A stretch of 64,000 bases of DNA. Source: Candidatus Odyssella sp. Lineage in GTDB: Bacteria; Pseudomonadota; Alphaproteobacteria; Paracaedibacterales; Paracaedibacteraceae. The position numbers and the translations under genes are program-made. Below are positions 1-8,106 of this stretch, piece by piece. The stretch's first letter is position 1, and the number at the start of each line of letters is the position of its first letter. The stretch covers positions 44,061 through 108,060 of the forward strand of contig DYSP01000002.1 of the NCBI GenBank assembly GCA_020718185.1, in the 5' to 3' direction. The notes below the pieces were generated by a model. That model was not told where the DNA came from. It did no database searches and saw only the letters and a list, made by a program, of their open reading frames with translations.

Positions 1-240
1 TTGAATAACTTTAAAAGACAAACAAAAAATTTAAAAAAATGAATAATAACAAAAAAAATTATAAGTGATGGTCAAATTAGAAAAATGAGTAATACCGGTT
101 TAGATCTGTACTCTTACTTCTGCAGTGGTTGCTTATAATAGAAAAAAGGAAAGATATTATGCGCAAGATCAAATTAGAGATTATTTATTCACAACCAAGT
201 TTATGTATATCCATTACAAAAAAGTAAAGTAATACAAATG
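1..240. other. Left-edge stretch without a supported gene
   Basis: This is an AT-rich stretch upstream of the window edge. Only very short open frames are present (about 17 to 35 codons), with no ribosome binding site or recognisable product. One frame would encode a basic 35-residue tail starting at a GTG, which could be the ruined 3' end of something lying to the left, but nothing supports that. No RNA gene or repeat was recognised. Confidence 0.5.
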
Positions 241-1113
241 TTACTTTCCTTGCTTTGATAAATAATCAAGTAACCCATTAATTTTTTTAGAGTTCCTCCT
301 TGACTTCGGATATATAAAATAAATAGATGTTTCAGGACCTTTAATATCCGGCAATACTTCTATAAGACCACTTTTTAAAACAACTGAATAGTCAGGGAAT
401 TCTACGATTCCCAACCCTTCTAACGCACCATTAAGCATTCCATGCAAAGAATCTATTTCAAAGTATGATTTTTTAGATGTCTCGCTTAAATTTAGCAGCC
501 AATTCGTGCTACCATAGGGTGAATAATAGTTTCCACGATAAGTAATAAGATGATGGTGATCTAAATCTTCTAAATTTTGAGGAATCCCAAATTTTTCCAG
601 ATATTCTGAACTTGCAAATAATCTTACCTGAACTGTAAATAAGTATTGTTGAATAAGATAGTGCTGCTGGGGAAGTGCTGTAAGAATCGCTACATCTCCT
701 TCTGTTAAATCAATTCCTTCACTTCGAAGAAGGGTTTTTAAAGTTATTTTGGGATGTAAGTCAAAAAACCCTTTTAACTTAGGAACAAGCCATTCAGAAC
801 CAACAAAAGGAGTTGTAATAACTTTAATTTCACCTTCTATTTCATCTTCTTTTTCATAAAACTGACGTTCAAAAGCATCATGTTCTTCTAAAAGTTTTTT
901 GGCATGAATATATAATTTTTCGCCTTGTTGTGTGAGGCGCATTCCGCCCGAAGTTCTATCAAAAAGCTTGGTTTTCATTCTGTCTTCAAGCATCAAAAGA
1001 GATCGACTTACTGCGGGTTGTACTGTATTTAGCTTTTCAGCAGCACGGGTCATATTTCCTTCCCGAGCTATTTCGTAAAACAGTCTTAGTTTTGATAAGT
1101 CAATAGGTCTCAT
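241..1113 (-). CDS. LysR-family transcriptional regulator
   Basis: This is a DNA-binding regulator of the LysR type, 290 residues, close to the family norm of about 300. The N-terminal winged helix-turn-helix is visible at residues 8-66 (NMTRAAEKLNTVQPAVSRSL), followed by a periplasmic-binding-like effector domain containing GSEWLVPKLKGFF and DLDHHHLITYRG. It is a clear paralogue of the broken LysR gene at 29567-30441: both share the LFxSSEYLEK / LFASKEYLEK stretch, the DLDHH motif and the SRRNSKKI / QRRKNSKKI tail. No divergently transcribed target gene is present; rlpA lies 160 bp away on the other strand. The inducer and regulon cannot be read from the sequence. Confidence 0.9.
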   Translation of the reverse strand: MRPIDLSKLRLFYEIAREGNMTRAAEKLNTVQPAVSRSLLMLEDRMKTKLFDRTSGGMRLTQQGEKLYIHAKKLLEEHDAFERQFYEKEDEIEGEIKVITTPFVGSEWLVPKLKGFFDLHPKITLKTLLRSEGIDLTEGDVAILTALPQQHYLIQQYLFTVQVRLFASSEYLEKFGIPQNLEDLDHHHLITYRGNYYSPYGSTNWLLNLSETSKKSYFEIDSLHGMLNGALEGLGIVEFPDYSVVLKSGLIEVLPDIKGPETSIYFIYPKSRRNSKKINGLLDYLSKQGK

Positions 1114-1272
1114 ACAAAGTCATCTTTAAAAAAATCTCTTGTAACATTTAGCATAAATTATACTCGTTAATATTTATTTTAAATTATAAAATTTTATAAT
1201 GAAACCTCTTGAGTCTTGGAGTAAAAAATTTTAATCTGTATCTAAAAATAAATATAAAGTTGGTAAGCCATT

Positions 1273-2376
1273 GTGCTTTTTGCTTCTCCTTACATAAACA
1301 CGGTAAAATTAATCACCGTCTACCTTACTGTTTTTGGGCTTGGTTTTTTTCTAACAGGCTGTTGTTCGACGCCTGTCAAAAGGATGGCTTCAAAAGAACT
1401 ATGCTCTGGCACCAAAAGACCTTATGAAATTAAAGGAACTCGCTATACGCCGCTAGATAATTATGATTATGACGAACATGGTACTGCCTCTTGGTATGGA
1501 CCAGGTTTTCATAAAAAACCAGGATCTTGTGGTACAAAGTTTGATATGCATAGCTATACGGCAGCCCATAAAACACTTCCTATTCCTTCTGTTGTGGAAG
1601 TCACAAATGTTGCTAATGGTAAAATTCTTCACTTAGTCATCAACGATCGCGGGCCTTTTGTGGATGACCGAATCATCGATTTATCTAAAAAAGCTGCCAT
1701 AGAACTTGGCACACATGGTAAAGGCCTAGAAACAGTGCGCGTCAAAGCATTACCAGAACAAAGTATAGCGCTTGCCAATTATCTTAAACAATATGGACGC
1801 TATGGAATGGATCCTTCGGGTCGTGGATGGGATGAGATTTATCGTACGGAAATTGCGGATAAATACGAACAATATCAAGATCAACACATCGCTGAAGAAC
1901 CAAAAGTTATCAATACTGTTTATTCTCCACGTAATGAAGCAAAATTCAGCGAAGCCGTTTATCAAACGAATATGGATGATGATGTAGAACAAACTTTAGC
2001 GACTTTATCGCCTCCACCTAAAATGCAGCCTGCTGTTTACACAAAAAAACAAAATGGTGACTTTGAAGCATTGCTTAATGAAATTGCTGTTGAAAAAGCA
2101 TATCCTTTGCAAAAAAAATCAACGTCACACACACTTCCCGCGCCTACAAACGCACATTATGTACAAGTGGGTAGCTATATTCAAAAACAAAATGCTGTCA
2201 AAACACAAGCAAAACTAAATCACCATGGTAAAAGCTTAGTTCACTTAGTCAAATCACAAGGACAACAGTTTTACACAGTTAAATTAGGCCCTTTTCCATC
2301 CAAACAACATGCTCAAAAAGTTATGCAAAAAGTAGAAACCAATGGCTATCACGGCCTCACTTTAACGGCTAAATAG
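1273..2376 (+). CDS. rlpA: RlpA-like septal lipoprotein with double-psi beta-barrel and SPOR domain
   Basis: This is a lipoprotein of the RlpA family. RlpA enzymes cleave naked glycan strands at the septum, and the SPOR domain binds denuded peptidoglycan. A GTG start is forced by an in-frame TAA three codons upstream. Residues 1-31 form a lipoprotein signal ending in the lipobox LTGC. The double-psi beta-barrel follows at about 68-160, with GTASWYGPGFHKK, FDMHSYTAAHKTLP and NDRGPF. A long linker leads to a C-terminal SPOR domain at about 293-367 (YVQVGSYIQKQNA). In the catalytic loop the usual G-E-x-(Y/F)-D reads GTKFD, so the Glu known to be essential in Pseudomonas RlpA is Thr here, while the Asp and His are kept. 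It heads an envelope gene run with the carboxypeptidase downstream. Confidence 0.9.
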   Translation: MLFASPYINTVKLITVYLTVFGLGFFLTGCCSTPVKRMASKELCSGTKRPYEIKGTRYTPLDNYDYDEHGTASWYGPGFHKKPGSCGTKFDMHSYTAAHKTLPIPSVVEVTNVANGKILHLVINDRGPFVDDRIIDLSKKAAIELGTHGKGLETVRVKALPEQSIALANYLKQYGRYGMDPSGRGWDEIYRTEIADKYEQYQDQHIAEEPKVINTVYSPRNEAKFSEAVYQTNMDDDVEQTLATLSPPPKMQPAVYTKKQNGDFEALLNEIAVEKAYPLQKKSTSHTLPAPTNAHYVQVGSYIQKQNAVKTQAKLNHHGKSLVHLVKSQGQQFYTVKLGPFPSKQHAQKVMQKVETNGYHGLTLTAK

Positions 2377-2390
2377 GATATATACTTATC

Positions 2391-2546
2391 ATGACTGAAA
2401 ATGCAAATTTCTATCAACCAATCTTTGGGCTCTTTTTCTCACTTGACCTCCGCAGGGAGAGCCTACTCACATTGTCGACCAAGCAAGAAAATTGCCTCAA
2501 ATCTCAATACTATAAATCCACATTTCCAATCACGAAGAGTATATAA
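2391..2546 (+). CDS. Possible small ORF (51 aa) just upstream of exported protein
   Basis: This short frame opens with ATG 14 bp after rlpA and closes with TAA one base before the next ATG. The product is unrecognised. Its last codons (YYKSTFPITKS) resemble the end of another mini-ORF at 59152-59208 (FYQSIPITKS), which also stops right before a start codon. The differences are mostly at third codon positions, which hints at translation. There is a weak AGGA 14 bases upstream of the ATG. It could instead be non-coding leader DNA shared by both sites. Confidence 0.3.
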   Translation: MTENANFYQPIFGLFFSLDLRRESLLTLSTKQENCLKSQYYKSTFPITKSI

Positions 2547-2547
2547 A

Positions 2548-2946
2548 ATGAACACAACTTTTTTTACATACTTAATTTCGATAGCCATGACAACATCCAT
2601 TGCTCATTCTTCGTCTGATCATGGCTCTGTAACACCTTTAAAAGTTTATTCCCCTCAAGAATATCATTTTACTTCTAAAGATAAAGAACCTGCTAATCCA
2701 AAAGCAACCAACTCTGACTTTATCAAGAAAGATAATTCCTCCAAAAGAGAAGATTCACACAAAGAAGATCCACCTTCGATAAAGCAGATAACAAAAACTG
2801 CACTTGACACAATTATGCCCACGCCAAAAATGCAACGTGAACAAACTGAAATCGTCAAAAATCATCATCCCTTTTCACAGATAAATCCACATGCAAAGAG
2901 CCATCCCTTATCATCAACACCCCCGCACACAACAGGAATAAAATAA
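2548..2946 (+). CDS. Small exported hypothetical protein
   Basis: This is an unrecognised protein of 132 residues. The track ORF begins at 2401, but the ATG at 2548 is preferred because it gives a good signal peptide (MNTTFFTYLISIAMTTSIAHS). The mature part is hydrophilic, rich in Ser, Lys, Pro and His, without a visible fold, and so probably disordered in the periplasm. Its stop codon overlaps the start of the carboxypeptidase gene (TAATG), so the two are translationally coupled. It sits between rlpA and the carboxypeptidase, which suggests an envelope role, but this is inference from position only. Confidence 0.6.
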   Translation: MNTTFFTYLISIAMTTSIAHSSSDHGSVTPLKVYSPQEYHFTSKDKEPANPKATNSDFIKKDNSSKREDSHKEDPPSIKQITKTALDTIMPTPKMQREQTEIVKNHHPFSQINPHAKSHPLSSTPPHTTGIK

Positions 2947-4274
2947 TGAAACGGTCTTTTTTTCTTTCTTTTTTATCATTAATTTTCATTACCACAAGCT
3001 GCTTGGCAGCGCCTAAGCATTCTAAAAAAAAGCATTCTCATCAAACAAAAATAACTAAAAAAATAACAACAGTAAAAAAAGCAAAAACAGCTAAAACGGT
3101 AAAAGCTGTTATACCGGATATTCCAGCAACGCCCGCAATTACTCTGGCAACAAATAATCCTAATCTTCCCCCAATCATCGCGGCTGCCGTAAAAATGGAT
3201 ACAGCAGCACAGCAAGCAATTATTATTGATCATGATACAGGACGAGTGATTTTAGAAAAAAATGCAGATGAGCGAGTTTATCCATCTTCAATGACAAAAA
3301 TCATGACCGCTTATATGATTTTTGAGCGATTAAAAAAGGGCACAATCCAGCTTGACACCCCCATCACTATCAGTGAAAGGGCATGGAAAATGGGTGGTTC
3401 AAAGATGTTTATTTCTCTTAATAGTCAGGTAAGTGTTGAAGACCTTTTAAAAGGCGTCATTATTCAATCAGGCAATGATGCATGTGTAGCCATTGCTGAA
3501 GGCGTTTCAGGCAGTGAAGAGGTTTTTGCCGCCGAAATGACTGAACGCGCACACGCACTTGGCGCTAAAAACACAACTTTCAAAAATGCCAGTGGCTGGC
3601 CTGACCCTGAACATTTAACTACGGTTCGTGACTTAATGCTCATTGCGCAACATGTCATCAATGATTATCCACAATACTATCCTATATTTAGTGAAAAAGA
3701 ATTTAGCTATAACAATATTAATCAGCCAAATCGTAATCCCTTGCTTTATAATAATAGCGGATGTGATGGGTTAAAAACAGGGTTCACTGACATTGGTCAA
3801 TATGGGCTTGTGGCGTCTGCAAAACAAATAAATCTTGATGGGTCAGAAAAACGGTTTGATCTTGTCATCAATGGCCTACCTTCTATGAAAGCACGCGCCC
3901 AAGAAGCAACAAAATTAATGACCTGGGCAATGAAAAACTTTACAACTGTTACAGCAATTAAAGGTGGACAAATTCTCGCAACAGCTCCTGTATGGCTAGG
4001 AGCACAAGACACAGTTGCCTTAACCGTCGCAAAAGATTATCGCATAACTGTACCGGAACTTGGAGTGAAAGATATCCAAGTACAGACTGTATATGATACA
4101 CCGTTGAATGCCCCATTACCAGCTGGTCATGTCGTTGGAAAAGCTGTTATTACAGCGCCCACTTTTGAAACTCCACTTGAAGTTCCTCTTATTACAGCTG
4201 TTGAAGTTAAAAAAGCTGGTTTCTTTAAAAAAATTAAAGCATCTATCAGCTATTTGATTTGGGGGCAATCTTAA
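2946..4274 (+). CDS. D-alanyl-D-alanine carboxypeptidase (PBP5/6, DacF type)
   Basis: This is a periplasmic penicillin-binding protein that trims the terminal D-Ala from peptidoglycan pentapeptides (peptidase family S11). It is 442 residues with a signal peptide (MKRSFFLSFLSLIFITTSCLA), then an unusual Lys/Thr/Ala-rich linker of about 50 residues. The catalytic domain shows all three signature boxes: SxxK in SSMTKIM, SGN in IQSGNDACVA, and KTG in LKTGFTDIG. The C-terminal beta-domain (about 335-420) ends in a short hydrophobic, basic segment suited to membrane attachment. The start overlaps the upstream exported-protein stop, and the stop overlaps the tmk start (TAATG at both ends), so the three form one operon. 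Confidence 0.93.
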   Translation: MKRSFFLSFLSLIFITTSCLAAPKHSKKKHSHQTKITKKITTVKKAKTAKTVKAVIPDIPATPAITLATNNPNLPPIIAAAVKMDTAAQQAIIIDHDTGRVILEKNADERVYPSSMTKIMTAYMIFERLKKGTIQLDTPITISERAWKMGGSKMFISLNSQVSVEDLLKGVIIQSGNDACVAIAEGVSGSEEVFAAEMTERAHALGAKNTTFKNASGWPDPEHLTTVRDLMLIAQHVINDYPQYYPIFSEKEFSYNNINQPNRNPLLYNNSGCDGLKTGFTDIGQYGLVASAKQINLDGSEKRFDLVINGLPSMKARAQEATKLMTWAMKNFTTVTAIKGGQILATAPVWLGAQDTVALTVAKDYRITVPELGVKDIQVQTVYDTPLNAPLPAGHVVGKAVITAPTFETPLEVPLITAVEVKKAGFFKKIKASISYLIWGQS

Positions 4275-4900
4275 TGCGCGGAAAATTCATTACCTTTGAA
4301 GGTGGCGAAGGAACCGGCAAATCTACCCAAGCTCATCTCCTTGCCGATGCTTTGCGCAATCAAGGCATAAATGTGACGATCACCCGCGAACCTGGAGGAA
4401 CAGAAGGTGCAGAATTAGTTCGCGCACTTCTTGTTTCTGGCGCAATTAGTCGATGGTCTCCGCTTAGTGAAGTTTTACTTTTAAATGCTGCACGTCTCGA
4501 TCACTTAACAAAAGTAATTTTACCTGCACTTGAAACAGGAAATTGGGTTATCTGTGACCGTTTTACTGATTCAACTATCGCTTATCAAGGATATGGACAT
4601 GGCGTTGATTTAGCGTTTATTCAAAATTTGCATCAACAACTTTTTTCTACCAACACACCTGATCTGACATTTGTTTTTGATCTTGACCCTAGTGTTGGCA
4701 TTCAACGCTCTCTTCAAAGACATACAAGTGAAACTCGATTTGAAAATATGCAATTGGAATTTCACAATCGAATGCGTCAAGGTTATTTGGACATTGCCCA
4801 TCAAGATGTGTCTCGTTGTATTTTGATTAATGCAGCTGATACTGTCGATAACGTTCACAAAACTATTTTGAACGGCATTGAACGATTGCAATTAAGTTAA
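4274..4900 (+). CDS. tmk: Thymidylate kinase
   Basis: This enzyme phosphorylates dTMP to dTDP for DNA synthesis in the cytoplasm. The start is placed at the ATG overlapping the carboxypeptidase stop rather than the upstream TTG used by the ORF track. The 208-residue product begins MRGKFITFEGGEGTGKST, with the P-loop at residues 10-17. It continues with the DR(F/Y) motif in CDRFTDSTIAYQGYG and a LID-like region around RHTSETRFE. Length and motifs match the TMP kinase family. In many alphaproteobacteria tmk is followed by holB (DNA polymerase III delta-prime); here the next gene is a methyltransferase-like protein instead. Confidence 0.95.
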   Translation: MRGKFITFEGGEGTGKSTQAHLLADALRNQGINVTITREPGGTEGAELVRALLVSGAISRWSPLSEVLLLNAARLDHLTKVILPALETGNWVICDRFTDSTIAYQGYGHGVDLAFIQNLHQQLFSTNTPDLTFVFDLDPSVGIQRSLQRHTSETRFENMQLEFHNRMRQGYLDIAHQDVSRCILINAADTVDNVHKTILNGIERLQLS

Positions 4901-5018
4901 TATCCTCATTATGTACAGCTTTATAATATGGATATTTTCGAATCTAATTAACCATTTCTTTTCACAAAAAAAAACCGCACAATAAGATGATGTTTCCCTC
5001 TTTCTACAAGCAGTTTGA

Positions 5019-5726
5019 ATGATGCAGGATATTGTTGATCTTATTGATTTTTATGCCACTCCTCTTGGAAAAACGACTGCAGCAACTATTCGTGGGCTTC
5101 TTAACCAACTTTGGCCGAACATAAATATTAATACACTTATGACGATGGGATATCCCATTCCTTTTATGCCTGAAACGAACAACATTCACCGAACCATTGT
5201 TTTTATGCCTGCAGCACAAGGCATTATTCATTGGCCTGATGAAGCCAAAAATCAATGTTGCTTGATTAATGAAGATGCTCTTCCCTTGCCTAATGAATCA
5301 GTTGATCGCATTCTTATTATTCACTCATTAGAACATGCAGAACACATCCGCCCTTATTTAAGAGAACTATGGCGCATCTTAGCAAGTAATGGGCGTTTGA
5401 TTGTAATTGTTCCTAATCGACGGGGACTTTGGGCGCAAATGGATGAAACTCCTTTTGGCCATGGAAATCCATATACGATGACGCAGTTATCACGAATACT
5501 AAAAGAAAATCAATTTACACCACTTAGATCTTTGAGAGGGCTTTATAATATTCCCAGTCATTCTCGTATTTTAAAAAATATTTCTAAAGTGCTAGAAAAA
5601 ATTGGCCCTTTATGTTTGGCTAAATTTTCAGGGCTCGTGTGTATTGAGGCCAGCAAACAAGTTTATTGTGGTTATCACGTAAAAAAACCACCTCGTATTT
5701 TAATTCGTTCTGCAATTGTGCATTAA
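5019..5726 (+). CDS. SAM-dependent methyltransferase-like protein
   Basis: This 235-residue protein belongs to the conserved alphaproteobacterial methyltransferase-like group often found beside glyoxalase II genes. It has a class I methyltransferase core. The central region INEDALPLPNESVDRILII..LEHAEHIRPYLRELWRIL corresponds to the post-motif I strands and helices, and RLIVIVPNRRGLW to the following beta-strand. The glycine-rich SAM loop is degenerate: the usual GxGxG position reads MGYPIPFMP. Catalytic competence and substrate are therefore uncertain. Two adjacent ATG codons open the frame. No glyoxalase gene is next to it here. Confidence 0.75.
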   Translation: MMQDIVDLIDFYATPLGKTTAATIRGLLNQLWPNININTLMTMGYPIPFMPETNNIHRTIVFMPAAQGIIHWPDEAKNQCCLINEDALPLPNESVDRILIIHSLEHAEHIRPYLRELWRILASNGRLIVIVPNRRGLWAQMDETPFGHGNPYTMTQLSRILKENQFTPLRSLRGLYNIPSHSRILKNISKVLEKIGPLCLAKFSGLVCIEASKQVYCGYHVKKPPRILIRSAIVH

Positions 5727-5738
5727 AGGCATCAAAAA

Positions 5739-5758
5739 AGGGGGAAAAGAACTCCCCT
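5739..5758 (-). terminator. Probable terminator for the minus-strand ftsE-to-DUF2125 run
   Basis: Read on the minus strand, AGGGG is followed by a short loop and CCCCCT, then a run of six T residues. It lies between the convergent methyltransferase and DUF2125 genes. The stem is short, so confidence is modest. Confidence 0.4.
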
Positions 5759-5791
5759 CTCACATAAGCTGCACTTATATAAATATAAAAT

Positions 5792-6589
5792 TTACTTATT
5801 ATCTGTTAAGCGAAAAGGCCCTAAGAAAATATCATTATTTTTGATATATAATTTCAGCGGTAAGTTACCTTGATCATCTTTTAATAATTGGCTCCCAAAA
5901 GTTAAAATCTGAGCCTTGTTTTTATCCAAATATCCAGATTGAACCAATATATCACTAAACTGTTCCACACCCTTAATTTTAATATTTAATTCTCCGTTGT
6001 GTGGCCTGTGAACAGTTACACTGCCTTTTACTTCAAAGCCTAGAGCTTCAGCTTGATTCACTTTCATTTGCGGAACACTTAAATCAATGGCTAGCACATG
6101 GTCGGCTTCATTATAAGTCCCACCGGCAAGAATATTATCAGCTGTAAGGGCGACTAAAGGTGCTGATGCACTTACTTGACGTACAACAATCGGATTAAAT
6201 GTAAAGACATTCCCAATAGGTGTAGACGTTCGCTCAACTGAACTTGTAAGAGCCGAGGCCGTCACAATAGGACTTACAATTTCTTCAGCCGTTAACTGAA
6301 CTCGATTAAAATCAAACAATCCCTTGCGCAAGTTTATCGTTTTAATAGTTACGGCCTCACTATTTTCTGTAGAAACAAGGTTTAAAATATCAACTGAAGC
6401 ACCATTAAAAGAAAAGAAATTTAACTTTGAATCAAATGTATTCTGTCTTTTTCCCGTTGAACGCAACCAATTTGTTGAAAATTTTAACACCAAGTAGTGC
6501 TGTACAATATCAATACCAACTGCTATCAAAGAAACAAAAATGAGGCTTACAGCAAATTTACGAGCAAGATTTTTTCTTGGTTTTATCAT
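5792..6589 (-). CDS. DUF2125-family membrane-anchored periplasmic protein
   Basis: This 265-residue protein has one N-terminal membrane segment (about residues 10-30, KFAVSLIFVSLIAVGIDIVQ) and a beta-rich extracytoplasmic body. The C-terminal pattern DDQGNLPLKLYIKNNDIFLGPFRL is typical of the alphaproteobacterial DUF2125 family, whose function is not established. The ATG at 6589 is chosen over the track start because the longer form runs deeper into plsC; even so it overlaps the plsC end by 32 bp. Its place after plsC and ftsEX matches a recurrent alphaproteobacterial envelope cluster. Confidence 0.75.
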   Translation of the reverse strand: MIKPRKNLARKFAVSLIFVSLIAVGIDIVQHYLVLKFSTNWLRSTGKRQNTFDSKLNFFSFNGASVDILNLVSTENSEAVTIKTINLRKGLFDFNRVQLTAEEIVSPIVTASALTSSVERTSTPIGNVFTFNPIVVRQVSASAPLVALTADNILAGGTYNEADHVLAIDLSVPQMKVNQAEALGFEVKGSVTVHRPHNGELNIKIKGVEQFSDILVQSGYLDKNKAQILTFGSQLLKDDQGNLPLKLYIKNNDIFLGPFRLTDNK

Positions 6590-7304
6590 AAGAACGTACC
6601 TCTTCATACAATTGATTTGAGCGATTTTCAATAACAGTTTGGAGTGTTTTCATAAATTCTTCCCGTGATAAGCCTGGTTGGATTGGGGGAAGAATCGACA
6701 TGGTAATCACACCTTGTTTTTTTATCATACTACGTCGCGGCCAAAAAGCACCTGAATTGAGAGCAATGGGTACAACTGGTACGCCCAATCCTTCTTGAAG
6801 AGAAAAGACTCCAGGACGATAACGCCCTGATTTTCCCACTTCCGATCGCGTACCTTCAGGATAAATAAGAATACAACGTTCGCCCTGCATATGAAATTTA
6901 GCAGCTTCAATCATCGGGATGATTGCATCTTTACCTAACTTTCGATCAACAGCAATCACCTTTTGACGTGCAAAATATAAATTAAATAGTGGAACATACT
7001 TTAGTTCTTTCTTCATAATAAAAACAGGCGATGGCAAAAGATAACACATCGCTACTGTTTCCCAGGCAGATTGATGCTTAGAAGCAATAATATATGGTTT
7101 TTCAGGAAGATTATGTGCGCCTTCTATTTTATAGTCTAACCCTAAAATCCAGCGTGCGCCGAAAAGTGTTAAGTACCCCCATAATCGTGAAGGGATAAAA
7201 GACCATGAAATTGGCCCCAATAAAAATGGCAAGCAAAAAACACTAACAAGTGCGCAAACAATATAAAAATATATATCAAAAATAAATGATCGAATATAAA
7301 GCAT
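6558..7304 (-). CDS. plsC: 1-acyl-sn-glycerol-3-phosphate acyltransferase
   Basis: This is an inner-membrane acyltransferase that makes phosphatidic acid from lysophosphatidic acid. It is 248 residues with a hydrophobic N-terminus (about 1-30). The catalytic HX4(D/E) motif appears as KHQSAWETVA, the form usual in alphaproteobacterial PlsC proteins. The acyl-acceptor motif is YPEGTRS, followed by VPVVPIALNSG. It is co-oriented with the DUF218 and DUF2125 genes with gaps of 20 bp or less or overlaps, so it is probably part of the operon that starts at ftsE. Confidence 0.93.
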   Translation of the reverse strand: MLYIRSFIFDIYFYIVCALVSVFCLPFLLGPISWSFIPSRLWGYLTLFGARWILGLDYKIEGAHNLPEKPYIIASKHQSAWETVAMCYLLPSPVFIMKKELKYVPLFNLYFARQKVIAVDRKLGKDAIIPMIEAAKFHMQGERCILIYPEGTRSEVGKSGRYRPGVFSLQEGLGVPVVPIALNSGAFWPRRSMIKKQGVITMSILPPIQPGLSREEFMKTLQTVIENRSNQLYEEVRSYDKTKKKSCS

Positions 7305-7322
7305 TCTTTTTCTTTCTAAAAT

Positions 7323-8105
7323 TTATTCTTCTAACGGCGTATAAAGGTTTTCTTGGCGTTGAATTCTAAGCCCGAGTAGAATAGAAAGATATTTAGAATA
7401 CTCTAGACTTACTTTGTAGACAATGCGCCAATCTTTATACCAATGACGATGATTAAATTTTGTTAATTCAACAGGATGAATAATTATTTTAACATTCGAC
7501 AAATATTTTTCACATTCAATAAGGCTGCGCGGTATATGCATGGGCGAGGTCACCAGACGAATTGAATGGATTTGATTTGACATTGCCCATTGTGCTGTTT
7601 CAATAGCATTGCCAATAGTAGTTTTTGCTTGATGCCCAATATAAACTTTCGCTAATAGCTGATTAATTTGCTCTTCACTAAGAAAAATATCACAATCCTT
7701 ACAGCTCTTTACAAATACTTTTAAGGGATTCCATCCTTTTACACCGGGAATATTAAAACGATCTAGCATATTCTTTTTTTGAGAAAGTGTACATTCTTTA
7801 CCTATCCATGTATCATTTGAGGCAGAAATTAATTCTATTTGATCACTTTTATCATGTGAATCTCTTGTCTCACCATCCCTATAAACACCAGAAATAAACA
7901 ATCGATCACTCAGGCCATGTGCTAATAACTCTAGCCCCGTCGCAACTCGACAACCACCCCCCGTCCACACCACAATAGCATCTGTTTTTTCTTGGGCGTT
8001 ATCAGACGAATGAGTGGGGAGAGTATAAATGAAATAAAAAAAACCACCGAGCCACAAAAGAGCAACCGTCAAAAAAATAAATAAAAAAACTTTTAAAGTC
8101 GTCAT
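7323..8105 (-). CDS. DUF218 (YdcF/SanA/ElyC-like) membrane protein
   Basis: This is a 260-residue protein with one N-terminal membrane helix (FLFIFLTVALLWLGGFFYFIYTLP) and a DUF218 domain beginning DAIVVWTGGGCRVATGLELL. The stretch IRLVTSPMHIPRSLIECEKYL corresponds to the conserved second half. Relatives such as SanA and ElyC affect envelope integrity and lipid-carrier metabolism, but the biochemical activity here is unknown. The ATG at 8105 is preferred to the TTG at 8114 in the track; it lies just after the ftsX stop. A central stretch with several Cys (NDTWIGKECTL, KSCKDCDIFL) is longer than I expect for the family. Confidence 0.8.
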   Translation of the reverse strand: MTTLKVFLFIFLTVALLWLGGFFYFIYTLPTHSSDNAQEKTDAIVVWTGGGCRVATGLELLAHGLSDRLFISGVYRDGETRDSHDKSDQIELISASNDTWIGKECTLSQKKNMLDRFNIPGVKGWNPLKVFVKSCKDCDIFLSEEQINQLLAKVYIGHQAKTTIGNAIETAQWAMSNQIHSIRLVTSPMHIPRSLIECEKYLSNVKIIIHPVELTKFNHRHWYKDWRIVYKVSLEYSKYLSILLGLRIQRQENLYTPLEE

Positions 8106-8106
8106 G

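Noticed and set aside
1209-1427. 72-aa plus-strand ORF overlapping the rlpA start
   Set aside because: It is a frame shadow. The rlpA frame has the lipoprotein signal and domains, and this one has no features.
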